A stretch of 64,000 nucleotides of DNA from Sambucus nigra (GCA_949130495.1 OX422220.1:11701133-11765132); one strand, 5' to 3'; counted from the first letter of the stretch, positions 35,716 to 47,824 are shown. Notes: generated by a model from the sequence alone, not told the origin. Numbers and translations are program-made.

Positions 35716-37960
35716 AGGCTCTCATGCGGACCTAGTTTGCGGACTAGCTATAGTCCAAAAAATATCAGGGACCACTTTGTCTTTTATATACTCTTGTCTT
35801 CTTCTAAGGTTTTTGAAACAGAGATTTCTACCCCAATATTTTCTAGAGTCTTTTTAATCTTATTTAATCTGGAAGCCTGATTGTAGAAGATTCAGGGATA
35901 CTTGTTCGGATTCTACCATCACTATCGCACTGTATTTCATAATACTGATGATTATTTGTATAAATATTTTCCTTAGGGTGTCTAGAGATTTCAAGAGGTT
36001 TTGGGGGGAAATATTCTAGTCTTAAATACCTTATGCAGTATTGGGATTTTATTAATCTGGTTTCTTTATATATTTGATTAACAATGTAAATTATGTTAGT
36101 TTTCTATGAATTCGTCTAAATCATTGTCACATAGGATGCAAAAATATTCGAAACGTTCAAGGGATAGTTGTTCCTACGTATTTAACAATAGGGCGGATTC
36201 CCCCTAATCTAATTAAGTTAGTTCTTGTTTCGGCTAACCTTTTGTGTCTAATATATTTTAATACGTCTATAGTATCTTCAAGTATTCTACTATATTCTTG
36301 ATATTTTATGGTTTTGAAAGTTCTTCTGCCAAACCTTGAGTTCTTAATTCTTGTTTGAAGAGATCATGAAGCCATGTTCTAATTATTTCAATTCTAGGTA
36401 CTTCTCATGTTAACCATTCAATTATTTGATCTATATATTTGTAAGTATCACGTAAGTATGTCAACACAGTATTTATAAGTAGTTTATCTGAGGGGTCTGT
36501 GAGAGTCCACTTGTGGATTTCTCTTATTAAATCTTGATTTCTTTGATTAACAAACTCTAAAAAGTCTTTAGTTATCTTAAGGCTCATGCAAGTGTGAAAT
36601 TTAATAGTAATATATGAAATAGTTAGGGATTTGGTTTGAGTTTATACCTTCCTTTTGTTCTGTAATTCCGTTATCTTCTTTCCTTTTTCTCTTCAGTTTG
36701 TTACTATTCTTCTCTGGTCTGTGACTCATGCAACTCTCTTTATGTGTTTCACCTTAATCCATTAGTTTGGCATTAGACCCGTTTCCTGCCTATACGCCAC
36801 CACTCCGAACGCCCACCTGGCTAATGGCTCATGGAAAATTGTCACCTGACGACGGTTCAACAGTATAACACCTACGTGCTACACCAGAGGTTCCACACAA
36901 TAGTCCTCTATGAACAGAAAGTTTGAAACGTTTAGAGAATAATAATAACTTAACAAAAGAGACTCTGAAAAGAACATAATTTTATTGCATAACATAGGTA
37001 AATACAACTCTCCCCTCTCCCCTAACTATGAGAGGTTTACTCACTCATATACATATTTGTCTTTCTCTATTGAGATCTCTTACTTTCTATTCTTCGATAT
37101 CAGATGCGTCTGCCTTACAACAGACGCTCATTTTTATAATCACGAGGGAACATACAAGTGACTTGAAACCGATTGTGAAAAGAAAATCGGTGGGAAACAA
37201 ACAATAATTAAAGTCTTTACTTTACATAAATCAATCTCATTGTTTATCAATAATTCTGGCAGGTCTTTGTCTAAGTCTATTTCTCTTTTTAAAAAAGAGG
37301 CTATCTGGTGGCCCACAGGTCAAATCTATGAAATGAATTCGTCGTCTTGTTATTATTAAAATGAATCTTTTGAAAGTGGTCTAAATAATTGAATCTTTTG
37401 CATTTAATAATTCGTTGAATAAGGTGGGGGCCTTATATGTCTCGTCAGTTTCTTCCATTATATTTTCTGCTTTGTCTTTATCTGGTAGGGTTCATCTATC
37501 AGGACTAGTACTCTAATTTTGGCTTATAAAGATACCTCTACCATTTCTTTGGATTCCCTTTTGATCCTTCAATTGAATGGCTCATTTTCTTAGATGACCA
37601 AGTCTTCTTTATGTTACACAATATACCATCTTTGTTCACATGTTAATAACTCCATAATTTCTATTGTCTCCATAGCTTGGGAAATCTGGAGTTTGGTCTT
37701 GTCCATAGTTAGGTCTTTAGTTTCATCTTCAGATAGAATTTCGTTGTATTTAAATGCAAAAGGGGAAAATCTAGTGAATTTAAAACCTTCAACTAGCATT
37801 CCATTGCAGGAACTTGGAGCAATCTGGTAAATTCTGGCAAACAAAGGAAAAAAATCTTCTACCCTCTTGGCATACTCATGGACTAACTTTCCAAGAGAAA
37901 TAAAATCTTCTATGGTCTATATCTGGATGATTCCAATGAAACCATAGTTTGCAAGGGTTG
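35716..37960 (-). pseudogene. Degenerate retroelement locus, pararetrovirus-like layout (left part)
   Basis: On the minus strand: the end of a long decayed frame (37960-37614, with segments SLGKLVHEYAKRVEDFF and LSEDETKDLTM), then a promoter-like region near 37.1 kb, a roughly 540-base leader, and a 60-codon frame at 36587-36405 (MSLKITKDFLEFVNQ) continuing degenerately to about 35.9 kb. Last ORF, promoter, leader, first ORF is the order expected if a circular caulimovirid genome were integrated. No RT, movement-protein motif or clear primer site is visible, so the family is unproven. C2 is inserted in it. Confidence 0.35.
36981..37141 (-). promoter_or_regulatory. TATA element, 7-bp stem hairpin and close poly(A) signal
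   Basis: Minus strand: GATTATAAAAATGAG (37141-37127), then the hairpin GCGTCTG-8 nt-CAGACGC (37127-37106), then AATAAA at 36986-36981, about 150 bases downstream of the TATA element. Such close spacing is characteristic of pararetroviral terminal redundancy, and also of some LTRs. Confidence 0.35.
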
Positions 37961-39198
37961 TGAAAGAGTGGTCTTACACGTGTGTTCCCAATCAAGCCAA
38001 TTTTTACCAAAAATTATCCAACTTTTAATTAGCACTAAACCAAGTTATGAAAACTCAATTCTTACTTTAAACCAATTTTATCTTGATTAATCCTAAACAT
38101 TCATCTAGTGATTAAAGAAAGTAAAGTAAAGTAAACTCACAGTGCCAGATGTACGAGAAAAAAACCCAAAACGGGAAAACGACCTCGGACAGCCCAAGCC
38201 AGACAATCACTATGAACAAAGGTTTTATAAAGAAAGATTAGCCTTACTCAATGACTCGATCCCATGATTCTTGATGCTCCTTTTGATCTTCTATCATTCT
38301 TCAATAGTTCGCACGTAGAAATTCTATCTTCCACGATACCTGTCCACAACTCACACATCCACGTATGTCTTGGTGTCCACCGAATGGCTTTGATTCGTCT
38401 ACAATGTCGAGCAAGAACTCCTTCTCTTTTCTTCATTGTAAAACCTTGATGTTCAATGGTAGAACAAACAAACTTGGTGCATCAAGATCACGTAAGCATA
38501 TAAGAATGATAACTCGGATCTTTGCAAACTCTAAGGATGTGTTTAAGCTTTTTAAACCTTAGAAAACATGTACAAACAACGTACTAGATGGTAAAATGTT
38601 TTCCAGATGCACACTTGCGAAACTCTGATGAAACCACACTTTAAATAAGATTTAAATCCTGCCTCCAAAAATGTGTCGCTCGAACGATAAGGCCATGTTG
38701 TTGGCACGACATGAGCATCTCGTTCGAATGAGAGCTTATGTCGTTTGAACGACAACGCGTGGGTTTGACTTTTTGTTTAAAACGTCTCTTCCAAAAGAGA
38801 TCCAAATTAGTCAAACTCTATTTCGACTTTATAAGAATAAAATGTAGTGTAAACCTTTAAAACACTTTTTAAAAAAATTAAAATAATTTCCTTTATAACA
38901 ATACATCCTTAGCTTTTATGAAAACAATTTCGAGCACCATAAGTTATACGCATTCGTACCTGTGTGATCTCGAAATGAAATTAACATTTGAAGACGAATA
39001 AACTTGCACCAATTAAACTTCGGCATGATTATTTCTTTCAAGCTTTACTACAACGTCTTCAATTTCTTCAATACGTCATAGACCAAGTGGGATCGTGACA
39101 AAATAAAAATCTCCCTATGACATGTTGCGAACACAGTTTTGTTCACGGAATTAAGTCAAAACAATACATGGACTCAATTGGAAATTTATGTCCTTACA
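37961..39198 (-). mobile_element. 3' LTR of C2 (1238 bp)
   Basis: Minus sense starts TGTAAGGACATAAATTTCC (39198) and ends CCACTCTTTCA (37961). Palindrome cluster at 38690-38757. Confidence 0.92.
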
Positions 39199-39994
39199 AA
39201 TCTCCCCCTTTGACTATTCCGGGATAAAACTAAACCCGTGAAATTCCTAAACCGGATTGTCAAGCCGTATGACGCCTAAATCCCATCCCATAAACCCAAA
39301 ATAAAAAAAATACATGACACGGACTATTATATGTAGCACCGGCAAGCATGAACTCTCTGAATGTGATGTAGACTTGAAATCTCGAATCGTTTAAGCATAC
39401 CTACACACATGAAACAGACCAATAAATACCTAGTGAAGTATGGAGGAACAAATGAAACCAATATATATCCAAATAATACCAAACGATAATAGATACCAAT
39501 ATGAATAACCTCTGAAAACGTCATTTATTAAAACAATTGAGCAACAAACTGATATATAATATCAAATTTAAACTACCAATTTGTAATACCAAGTTGTAAA
39601 GTATGCAATCCAAAACATGCTCAAATCTCCCCCTACATCACATACATCTCTCCCCCTTTTTGTCTCGAATAGACAATCCGGCGAAAAGATAAACCAATCA
39701 AAGTATCTATCATGAGAATATACCAATATGAATCAATTTGAAATCGCTAGATAATCATGAAACAACCAGCTAAATATGATCAAGTAATGAACAATTGGTA
39801 GCTAGTAAACCAATGAATCACACAAAGAATATAACAATCTAATTAGGTGTGATAAACGAACTTATGTGCAAAACATGAATTTTGAACCAATTAAAACCTG
39901 CATATAAACCAGTCAGTCCCGAAACACTTCCAGTAGTACCAAAAATATAACCAAAATAATCTAGTGGACTGCAAACCAATCAGAAGCAAGAATG

Positions 39995-40105
39995 CAGCCT
40001 GTCGTTCGAACCAGCCAGGGACGTCTCTCAAACGAGATGAGGACGTCGCTCGAATGAACTACAATTGTCGTTCTCACAACATAGATATGTCGTTTGAACG
40101 ACTAG
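39995..40105. repeat. Internal palindrome cluster of C2
   Basis: Units GTCGTTCGAACC, CTCAAACGAGATG, GTCGCTCGAATGAAC, GTCGTTCTCAC and GTCGTTTGAACGAC, spaced 10-20 bp. Homologous to the C1 cluster but with independent base changes. Confidence 0.8.
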
Positions 40106-41480
40106 TCGCGACCTGCCAAACTTTCACATTTTCCCAAAAATGTATTATATTTTTGCCCAGTGAAAAACTTTCCAGAAAAAAATCAGTGGAAGAGCCTGAC
40201 AGCAGCAAAATAGTATGCTTTTAACACAAAACATACAAACGCATAAAAACTAATAATGCGAGTTACATGAAAACATAGTATCGATGTGCTCAAACATGGA
40301 TATGGAATGTATGGGCATGAAACTACAACAATTACTCACAATTACAACACATCGAAAAGATCAAGAAGCTTTAATTGATAGCGATAAATCATCAATCTTT
40401 ATCATAGCCACATGGCAATTAAAGTGTGAGATTAATTAACTAAACATACTACATGCACACAGATCCAAAATTTTGACGATTCCACAAATAATAGCGTCAA
40501 ATTGTAATCTTTCAACATTTGGATTAGGTTTGCAAACCCGTTTAAATTTTCTCCAGCCAAACTCCCTCATAAACATACTTTTTCAAGTTCTTTTGAGGTT
40601 TCTATCATTCTCAACTTAGAGAAAATCTTATTGGACCTATTGTTAGCATTTCTTTTGGGAGTTTTTAAACGGTGGCTTTCACGATGAGTTAATTTTGAAC
40701 TCTCGCAGCCCTTTCCCTTGAATCACTCATCATTTTTTCAATTAGGAACCCATTCAAATCCTCACGGTAAACGTTTTTTACTTGCACACTTCTCCTTAAG
40801 TCTACTTACGCATAGATGACAATATTGAGATAAGAACGCCTCACCAAATTCAAATATGCAAGAGAAGTCAAACATCCATATAAACTTGTGCATGTGTACA
40901 ATGATGGCATATATACAAAGTCGAATCAAAATGCATATCAACTTCGAATCCCATATAAACAATGGTTAAGACCATTCTAAGCATCGATAATAATGACCAA
41001 ATGCCATAGCCTCATGGATAATGAAATGAAGGGGGGTCAAACACACCAATCTTCCACATCAAACATGTAAACTCAAAAAAAAACTTTTTGGCTTTTCATG
41101 TTTTGACTCAAATAAAAGCAAAATGTTTTTGTTTTTTCAAAAGTTTTCTCAAAAACAAAATCTTTTTGGAATTTTTTTAAAAATTTCTCAAAAAAAAACT
41201 TTTTGTATTTTTCCAATAGGACTCAAACAAATGAAAACTATAATACAAAATGATAAACATGTCAAAACACTAGCAAATAATAGATCATGATACAAGGGCT
41301 ATCGTATGACAAAACATGTAAGATACTATCCATAAGAAATAGCAAGAGATGAATCATGTGCATGCATGTGAGAGTGAACCAACGAAGCATTTACCATATC
41401 CAAAATGGATTTTCTAACTGAAACCGGTGCATACCTAACAAAATGGGTTTTGGGAACCAACGTGACACTACTTTTAAACT

Positions 41481-42128
41481 TCAAAAACTCCTAAAGTGAC
41501 CTTTCCTACCACAATGCGAACATGTGAAAACACGATGAGGAACGGGACCTTTAGGTTGACCTTTTCTAATACCCTCGGATGTGGTTGACGCTCTAAAACA
41601 AACTTTGGTTTTGGCTTTTATATTCGAACCACTAGAACAAGATAAGCCGCTACCATCACTACTCGAGTCATTTAAGTCATTTTTTAACTTCAAAACTTTC
41701 GACGCAAGCAAATGATTAGACTCCTCAAACATTTGGGACTCCTTCTTTAAATTTTCAATTAACCCTAGAAGGTTATCTCTCTCCCCCTCAATATGGGAAA
41801 AATTATCCATAACAGCCTTTTCTCGTGCCACAAAATCATTACTCGAATTATTTTCGTCAATGGAAAAAACCCTAGAATTTCTCAAATCCTCTAACTCTTT
41901 TTCTAAAACGAGGACTCTTTCATCACTCTCCTTTTTGCCCAATTTTACTATAGTAAAATCTTTAAACAAGGAACTAAACTTCTCACGACAAATATCTCTT
42001 TGAATTTGAATATTTTGCAAATATTCAATCCTATTTTTGAAACCGTAATTTTCTTTCTCCAAAACCTCAATACGTTTTGCAAACTTTAAATTCAAACGAT
42101 GTAAATCGTCAAAGCTTAGAGAATCCAT
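41481..42128 (-). CDS. Coiled-coil and CCHC protein of C2, truncated
   Basis: Minus-strand frame of about 215 codons from ATG 42128 (MDSLSFDDLHRLNLKF). It is uninterrupted through long coiled-coil helices (EVLEKENYGFKNRIEYL, SDERVLVLEKELEDL, HIEGERDNLLGLIENLKKES), the SSSDGSGLSCSSGSN linker and a partial knuckle CSHCGRKGHFRSF. It stops at TGA where C1 has the fourth zinc ligand Cys (TGT), so the knuckle lacks its last Cys. This is the best-preserved copy of the protein. Role inferred as a Gag-like RNA-binding/assembly protein. No homology to a capsid domain is visible. Confidence 0.75.
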   Translation of the reverse strand: MDSLSFDDLHRLNLKFAKRIEVLEKENYGFKNRIEYLQNIQIQRDICREKFSSLFKDFTIVKLGKKESDERVLVLEKELEDLRNSRVFSIDENNSSNDFVAREKAVMDNFSHIEGERDNLLGLIENLKKESQMFEESNHLLASKVLKLKNDLNDSSSDGSGLSCSSGSNIKAKTKVCFRASTTSEGIRKGQPKGPVPHRVFTCSHCGRKGHFRSF

Positions 42129-42198
42129 CGAGAGAAAACAAACACAGGAGAGATAAACAAACACACGAGATCACGTAACAAATAAATTATGTTTTCTA

Positions 42199-42211
42199 GC
42201 TCTGATACCAA
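42199..42211 (-). other. Primer binding site of C2
   Basis: The plus strand reads AGCTCTGATACCA, the complement of TGGTATCAGAGCT, adjacent to the LTR end. Confidence 0.9.
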
Positions 42212-42214
42212 TTT

Positions 42215-43437
42215 GAAAGGGTGGTCCTACATGTGTGTTTCAAATCAAGCCAATTTTTACCATAAATTATCCAACGTTTAATTAGCACCAAACCAAGTTG
42301 TGATACCCAATTCTTACTTTAAACCAATTTTATCTTGATTAATCCTAAACATTCATCTAGTGATTAAAGCAAGTAAAGTAAAGTAAAGAATACTCACAAC
42401 GCCGGATGTATGAGGAAAAAACCCAAAACGAGAAAATAACCTCGAACGGCCCAAGCCATACAATCACTATGAACAAAGGTTTTACAAAGACAGATTACTC
42501 AATGACTCGATCCTCATGGGTCTTGACTCTACTTCTGATCTTCTACCGTTCTTCAATAGTTCCCACGCAGAAATTACGTCTTCCATGACACCTGTCCACA
42601 ACACACTCATCCACGTATGTCTCAATGTCCACTGAATGGCTTTGATTCGTCTACGATGTCGAACAAAAAGTCATTCTCTTTTCTTCACCGCAAAACTCGA
42701 ATGTTCAATGGTAGAACAAACAAACTTGGTGCATCAAGATCACGTAAGCATATAAGAATGATAATTGGGATCTTTGCAAACTCCAAGGAGGTGTTTAAGC
42801 TTTTTAAACCTTAGAAAACATGTGCAAACAACGTACTAAATGGTAAACTATTTTTCCAGATGCATACTTGTGAAACTTTGATGAAACCATGCTTTAAATA
42901 AAATTTAAATGACACCTCAAAAAATGTGTCGCTCAAACGACAAGGCCACGTCATTCGCGTGACATGAGCATCTCGTTCGAATGAGAGCTTATGTCGTTTG
43001 AATTGACTTTTTGTTTAAAACGTCTCTTCTAAAAGATATCCAAATTAGTCAAATTCTATTTTGAGTTTATCAGAATAAAACGTAGTGTAAAGCTTTAAAA
43101 CACTTTTAAAAACATTTTAAAATATTTTTCTTTATAAAAATACATCCTTGTATTTTATAAAAACAATTTCGAGCACCATAAATTATACGCATTCATAGCT
43201 GTGTGATCTCGGAATGCAATTAGCATTTGAAGACGAGTAAACTTGCACCAATTAAACTTCGACATGATTATTTCTTTGAAGCTTTGCCGCGACGTCTTTA
43301 ATTTCTTCAATACGTCATAGACCGAGCGGGATCGTGACAAAATAAAAATCTTTCTATGATATATTATAAACACATTTTTGTTCACATAATTAAGTCAAAA
43401 CAATACATGGACTAAATTGGAAATTTATGTCCTTGCA
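42215..43437 (-). mobile_element. 5' LTR of C2 (1223 bp)
   Basis: Minus sense starts TGCAAGGACATAAATTTCC (43437; TGT mutated to TGC) and ends CCACCCTTTCA (42215). Palindrome cluster at 42925-43005. Confidence 0.92.
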
Positions 43438-44215
43438 GGTTGGGTGTGCCATCTTTGCTTTTTCAAAAAGATAAATTTTTGAAACATCTTTGAAGAAGCC
43501 CCTAATCATCAAGGCATCTCCATTAATCTTAGATAATAACATATTGAAATGTTCAATAATGTTATTACCCTCTTTCTGACAGTCTTCTGATAAAGAAAGA
43601 TTATTGTTACCAAATGGTATAACAATCTTAGCCTTAAAAGTCTTTTGCTGATAATAAAAATTATCAATTGGTCTAGTTTTGGAGGATTCTCCAAGAGTCT
43701 GAGCATATGTTTGCATCTGGGGTCTAGGAATAGCAATACTACTGAGTTAAGTGACTGTAAGTCTTTGAGTTCTCATGGATCTGGCAATAGCTACCAAATT
43801 ATGTTTGAATTCTACCCATAGTTTGTTCTTGACATTCCACCATAAGGCGTCTATAAGAGTTTTTCATCATCAGAAAATTCTCTTCTATATTTTATCAAGT
43901 GGGGGTATCTTTGGTCTGGTTTATATTAGAGAAAATACATTTTTTCGATAAGTCTATTATGGGCAATGATTTCATTTCTAGATTTTCTAGGAGGAATTAG
44001 AATGTCATCAAATTTTTCCAGTATTGGTCTTTCTTAGGAGTCTTGAATATGAGTCTGAGTCTATCTTTGCATTTTACCGACATTTGGTCATACACGTCTA
44101 TGATAATCTGCAACGTCTTCTTTATTTAGTCTATTTTTTTTCGGAGGAACTTATGATGCATAAGTCTTCTGTTTGCAACATCAAACAAGAGATAATATTA
44201 GTGTTAGAAATACTA
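43438..44215 (-). pseudogene. Degenerate retroelement locus (right part, upstream of the C2 insertion)
   Basis: Minus-strand frame pieces (43716-43443: TYAQTLGESSKTRPIDNFYY, NIIEHFNMLLSKINGDALMI; 43860-43950: YPHLIKYRREFSDDEKLL) lead directly into the GGTTG target site, and the same frame resumes on the other side of C2 at 37960. It has stops near 43748 and 43885. The sequence is not recognised with certainty; a pararetrovirus or other retroelement protein is possible. Confidence 0.4.
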
Positions 44216-44842
44216 AAGGAAAATACTAAAGGAAAGGAATACAGTATTCATGCCTGATATAAGTTGGATATAAATCGGATTAGATGGTTGAACTCGTCTT
44301 GAGAAAACAACAATTGAATCTTCAATTCTTGAGTTAAAAGTTGGGCCTAGGGGTTGAAGATGAGAGGAAATATGTTTGTAAAACCTTACTAGAGATAAGT
44401 TTGAGAGAAAAGTGTTTTAAAAGTCCCAGCCCCGTAACAGTTCGATATTTAAAGGGTTTAAGAGTTAGAAAACGATTAGGACTCTAATCCACACACCGCC
44501 TCCTGTCGCTCGAACGACTTACACCAGTCGTTCAAACGAGATGCAACGCCATTCGAACGACATACGCTACCATTTGAACGACCCAAACGTTCATTTAAAA
44601 ACTTTTGAAATCTGCCTTTACACTTAGAAAAATATTGTTCAATTCAACAAAAACGTACCTGCATGTTATACTAAAAATTTATTCTAACATTTTATTATAA
44701 CTCCGATTTTAATTCCGATTGAAAATTTACTATTCAATTATAAAAACCCACATGTTTAATTATTAAAAACTATTAAATCCCAAAATTTTATTTTTCTCAA
44801 ATATTTCAATTGATTCAATTAATAAAAACATGGGGTGTTACA
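44216..44842 (-). mobile_element. Truncated 3' LTR of the minus-strand gag-only element
   Basis: Minus sense starts TGTAACACCCCATG at 44842 after a polypurine-like AGTGGGGAATTA and runs about 630 bp before similarity ends. Shared text with the solo LTR at 19493 (GGAATTAAAATCGGAGTTA, AGGCATGAATACT, CCTTTAGTATT) shows the same family. A short duplication, TACTAAAGGAAAA, marks the breakpoint. Palindromes at 44510-44585. Confidence 0.75.
44510..44585. repeat. Palindrome cluster in the truncated minus LTR
   Basis: GTCGCTCGAACGAC, GTCGTTCAAACGAG, CCATTCGAACGACA and CCATTTGAACGACC at 15-20-bp spacing, upstream (minus sense) of a TTTAAATA TATA-like element near 44450. Confidence 0.85.
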
Positions 44843-45267
44843 TAATTCCCCACTAGCAAAGGAATTTCGTCCTCGAAATTCAGCAAATCATAATCACGCA
44901 GAAATAAAATAAGGCTCACAAATGCCTACCCGTAGAGTACCACAATTAGGCACCCATAAACCTAACCTACCCGAACGTAATCCTTAACAAAAATACAATA
45001 TATATAAAAACTACATATATATAAGTATCTAAGAAGATATTACGTACCGCATTACTCTACTAGACACGTCATGGCTCCTGCTGAGATGCCTCTGCCTGAG
45101 GCTAAAGTAAATACGACCTCCCATATCCAGTATTGGTTGGTGCTGCGCACCTGACGGTGTCGGTGCTCCCAGAACACCTATTGCTGCTAGCACAGGAGAC
45201 CTCAGTCCTTGCTATACCTATACTCCTTGACCTTTTTGCCCTTGTGTGCCTTGGTCTTGTTGGCCCA
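44843..45267 (-). pseudogene. Gag C-terminal end and 3' untranslated part of the gag-only element
   Basis: The minus strand from 45267 reads GQQDQGTQGQKGQG, then GGRIYFSLRQRHLS, the linker seen just after the zinc knuckle in gypsy Gag. About 200 bp later come the typical GAATTTCGAGGACGAAATTC (44862-44882) and the LTR. Protease, RT, RNase H and integrase are absent, so this element went from gag directly to the 3' LTR. It is split from its upstream half (53653-54240) by G2. Confidence 0.7.
45263..45267. repeat. Left target-site duplication of G2 (GCCCA)
   Basis: GCCCA directly before TGTGACACCCC, matched by GCCCA at 53653-53657. Both lie in minus-strand gag. Confidence 0.8.
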
Positions 45268-47803
45268 TGTGACACCCCGACTAATTAAATACCGGGTAGC
45301 TACTCCTTTATTAAATTAATACAAAATGCCAAATTGGTCCAGTTAATAGCATCACTGTCGAAAACATTTTAATGATTTCTAACCACATAGTATTTAAAAA
45401 GTAAGTTGTCAAATTTTAAATTAAATCTGATTAACATGAAAGATGTATTTCCAATAGTATAATCGCCCAAACACAATTCTACATAAAATCTCTTTATCAA
45501 AACATGAATTTCTAATTCCAATTCCATGGGATTTTATAAATCTCCCAAAACAAATGTAATTATATAAATTTCTAAGCATGGAAGAAGCATTCATTGAAAA
45601 TAACGTAATTAAACCACTTGCCTCGAATTGTTTTCTGAATTTGCTGTTGAATTGTTGAAGGTTGCTCTATCTCTTTCTCTCCCAAGGTTGAAGGTTGAAG
45701 ATGGAGGTTAAGGTTCTCTCTTTGGGAACTTCTCCTAACTTCTCCTAAAACTTCCGTTGCCCTCTAATCAGTTAATTGCTGGTAATGGGTTAGTGGGTTA
45801 TAAAATTTCCTATTTTAAACTCCCAAAATTCGTTAGTCATAAATCCCAAAATTCCAAAATTACCAAAATACCCTTTTAAGTTGCCGGTATGGCCTAAAAA
45901 TGTCCCGAGACCCAAACTAAACCCCCGGCTAGTGTTTTCTGACTATAAATCTCTCAGGAATCGTTCTCAGATAACAACAATCACAAATAATGGAGGCAAA
46001 CACAGTCACATCACATAGGTCACGCACATACCTACGCTCCCACGATCAGCAGACTTATTAACTTCCCAATAAGTCTTTCTCTGACTGTCCTCGAGGTACC
46101 AATCTAAATCCCCCCCCGTAGGCACACAAAGATGAGATGACCCTAAGCGAACGCAAACCTCCCGTGATAGCAAGTATGGTAGGTATGTCATACACATAAA
46201 ATCAAATATACTAAGCATGCACACTTCATAGTAGTTACCATAATTTATTAGAGGTATACTTCTTACTCATACCAGCTTATAATGTCAAGCAAATCATATG
46301 TTCGGTTTACATATATTTAAATCATTAATTATCCTCGCATCGTGATTAGTCACTCGCGCCCTAATCCACAACTATCATTTGGTTCAATTCACACTTCCAT
46401 GTTTCACTCCTCAATATATGCCAAGTATCCCAACTATACCAATTAGTCATCAAAAGAATGTTATATCCACAATTAAACCAGGTTACAGGACATTAAAAAT
46501 CGAATCAGGCCAAAAAGGCCAATCTGTCAACTCGTTAGAAGTCTCGTTCGAACGAGGTCGTTCGAACGAGAGTTCGTTCGAATGAAGTGGGCATCTAACG
46601 AGATCTCGTTCGAACGAAAGGCATCGAACGAACATCCCACTCGTTAGAAGTCAAACAGTCAACTCGTTAGAAGCTCGTTCGAACGAGCTCGTTCGAACGA
46701 CCTGGGCAGGCCTTCTAACGAGGTGACAGTTTCGAGCCCAGAATTCTCCTATTTCGTTTTTCCAATTTTCTTCACCTCTAATCTCATCTAAACATCATTA
46801 CAACAGTAGTTCAAGGTTTCTAATCATTCCTAAACATACTTAGGTCGTATTTTAACATATTTATGGGGTCAATTCATCCTGAACAACACCCAATTATCAA
46901 ATCTCCCAATTTCCCCCCCAAACCTTATGAGTATGAACCCTAGAAAATTAGAGTCATCAATATTCATAATTAAATCCGTTTTTGTAACATGAAAGATGTA
47001 TTTCCAACAGTATAATCGCCCAAACACAATTCTACATGCAATCTCTTTATCAAAACATGAATTTCTAATTCCAATTCCATGGGTTTTTATAAATCTCCCA
47101 AAACAAATGTAATTATATAAATTTCTAAGCATGGAAGAAGCATTCGTTGAAAATAACGTAATTAAACCACTTGCCTCGAATTGTTTTCTGAATTTTCTGT
47201 TGAATTGTTGAAGGTTGCTATATCTCTTTCTCTCCCAAGGTTGAAGGTTGAAGATGGAGGTTAAGGTTCTCTCTTTGGGAACTTCTCCTAAAACTTCCGT
47301 TTCCCTCTAATCAGTTAATTGCTGGTAATGGGTTAGTGGGTTATAAAATTTCATATTTTAAACTCCCAAAATTCGTTAGTCATAAATCCCAAAATTCCAA
47401 AATTACCAAAATACCCTTTTAAGTTTCCGGTATGGCCTAAAAATGTCCCGGGACCCAAACTAAACCCCCGGCTAGTGTTTTCGGACTATTTCGACCCTTC
47501 CGGACATGTTGGCGCACTCAAAATGACCATACGGTTGATAAAAATAAAATTCACTTTTTAATTACAATAATTATATTCCTGACGCGACTGTCACACGCGT
47601 CCCAACAAAATTTCCAAATTGTTGTATTTCTATCTCGCGACAATTTCAATATTTCTAATATTCATATACTGCCATATTTACACATTATAATCAAATACCA
47701 ACTCACATCTCGTTAGTATTTTATCCGGATTAATTCTCAATTAATACACTTTTAATTTAATTAATCCCACAAATAAATATAAATAAAAGTACGGGGTATT
47801 ACA
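45268..47803 (-). mobile_element. Left LTR of G2, INVERTED relative to its internal region
   Basis: In minus sense it starts TGTAATACCCCGTACTTTTA at 47803 and ends GTCGGGGTGTCACA at 45268, the opposite orientation to the right LTR (52659-53652) and to gag-pol. The first 230 bp of both LTRs align almost perfectly as reverse complements (TCCGGATAAAATACTAACG; GGGACGCGTGTGACAGTCGC). It is 2.5 kb against 1.0 kb on the right: 46988-47803 equals right-LTR positions 1-816, 45946-46987 is a middle part missing on the right, and 45268-45945 repeats LTR positions about 320-816 and adds the end. Palindromes at 46535-46720. Confidence 0.9.
46535..46720. repeat. Palindrome cluster in left G2 LTR
   Basis: CTCGTTCGAACGAGGTCGTT then CGAACGAGAG; TTCGTTCGAATGAA; TCTCGTTCGAACGAAAG; GCTCGTTCGAACGAGCTCG then TTCGAACGACC. 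CTCGTTAGAAG and its reverse complement CTTCTAACGAG also occur as spaced inverted pairs. It is absent from the shorter right LTR. Confidence 0.9.
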
Positions 47804-47806
47804 TGG

Positions 47807-47824
47807 TGGTATCAGAGCATCAGG
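47807..47824 (+). other. Primer binding site of G2
   Basis: TGGTATCAGAGCATCAGG, three bases right of the inverted LTR. In G1 and G3 this site follows a TGTCACA (U5) end; here it follows GGGGTATTACA, the reversed U3 start. Confidence 0.93.

Larger units (their letters stand above)
37961..43437 (-). mobile_element. Copia-like non-autonomous LTR element C2, second copy
   Basis: Same family as C1, opposite orientation, 5477 bp, flanked by GGTTG (37956-37960 and 43438-43442). LTRs at 37961-39198 (3') and 42215-43437 (5'). The primer site complement is at 42199-42211 and the polypurine tract AAAGGGGGAGATT at 39199-39211 (minus sense). It lacks the solo LTR present in C1 and so gives the empty site. 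Confidence 0.92.

Noticed and set aside
36875..36886. Minus-strand TGGTGTAGCACG as the pararetroviral primer site
   Set aside because: It shares only TGGT and scattered bases with TGGTATCAGAGC.
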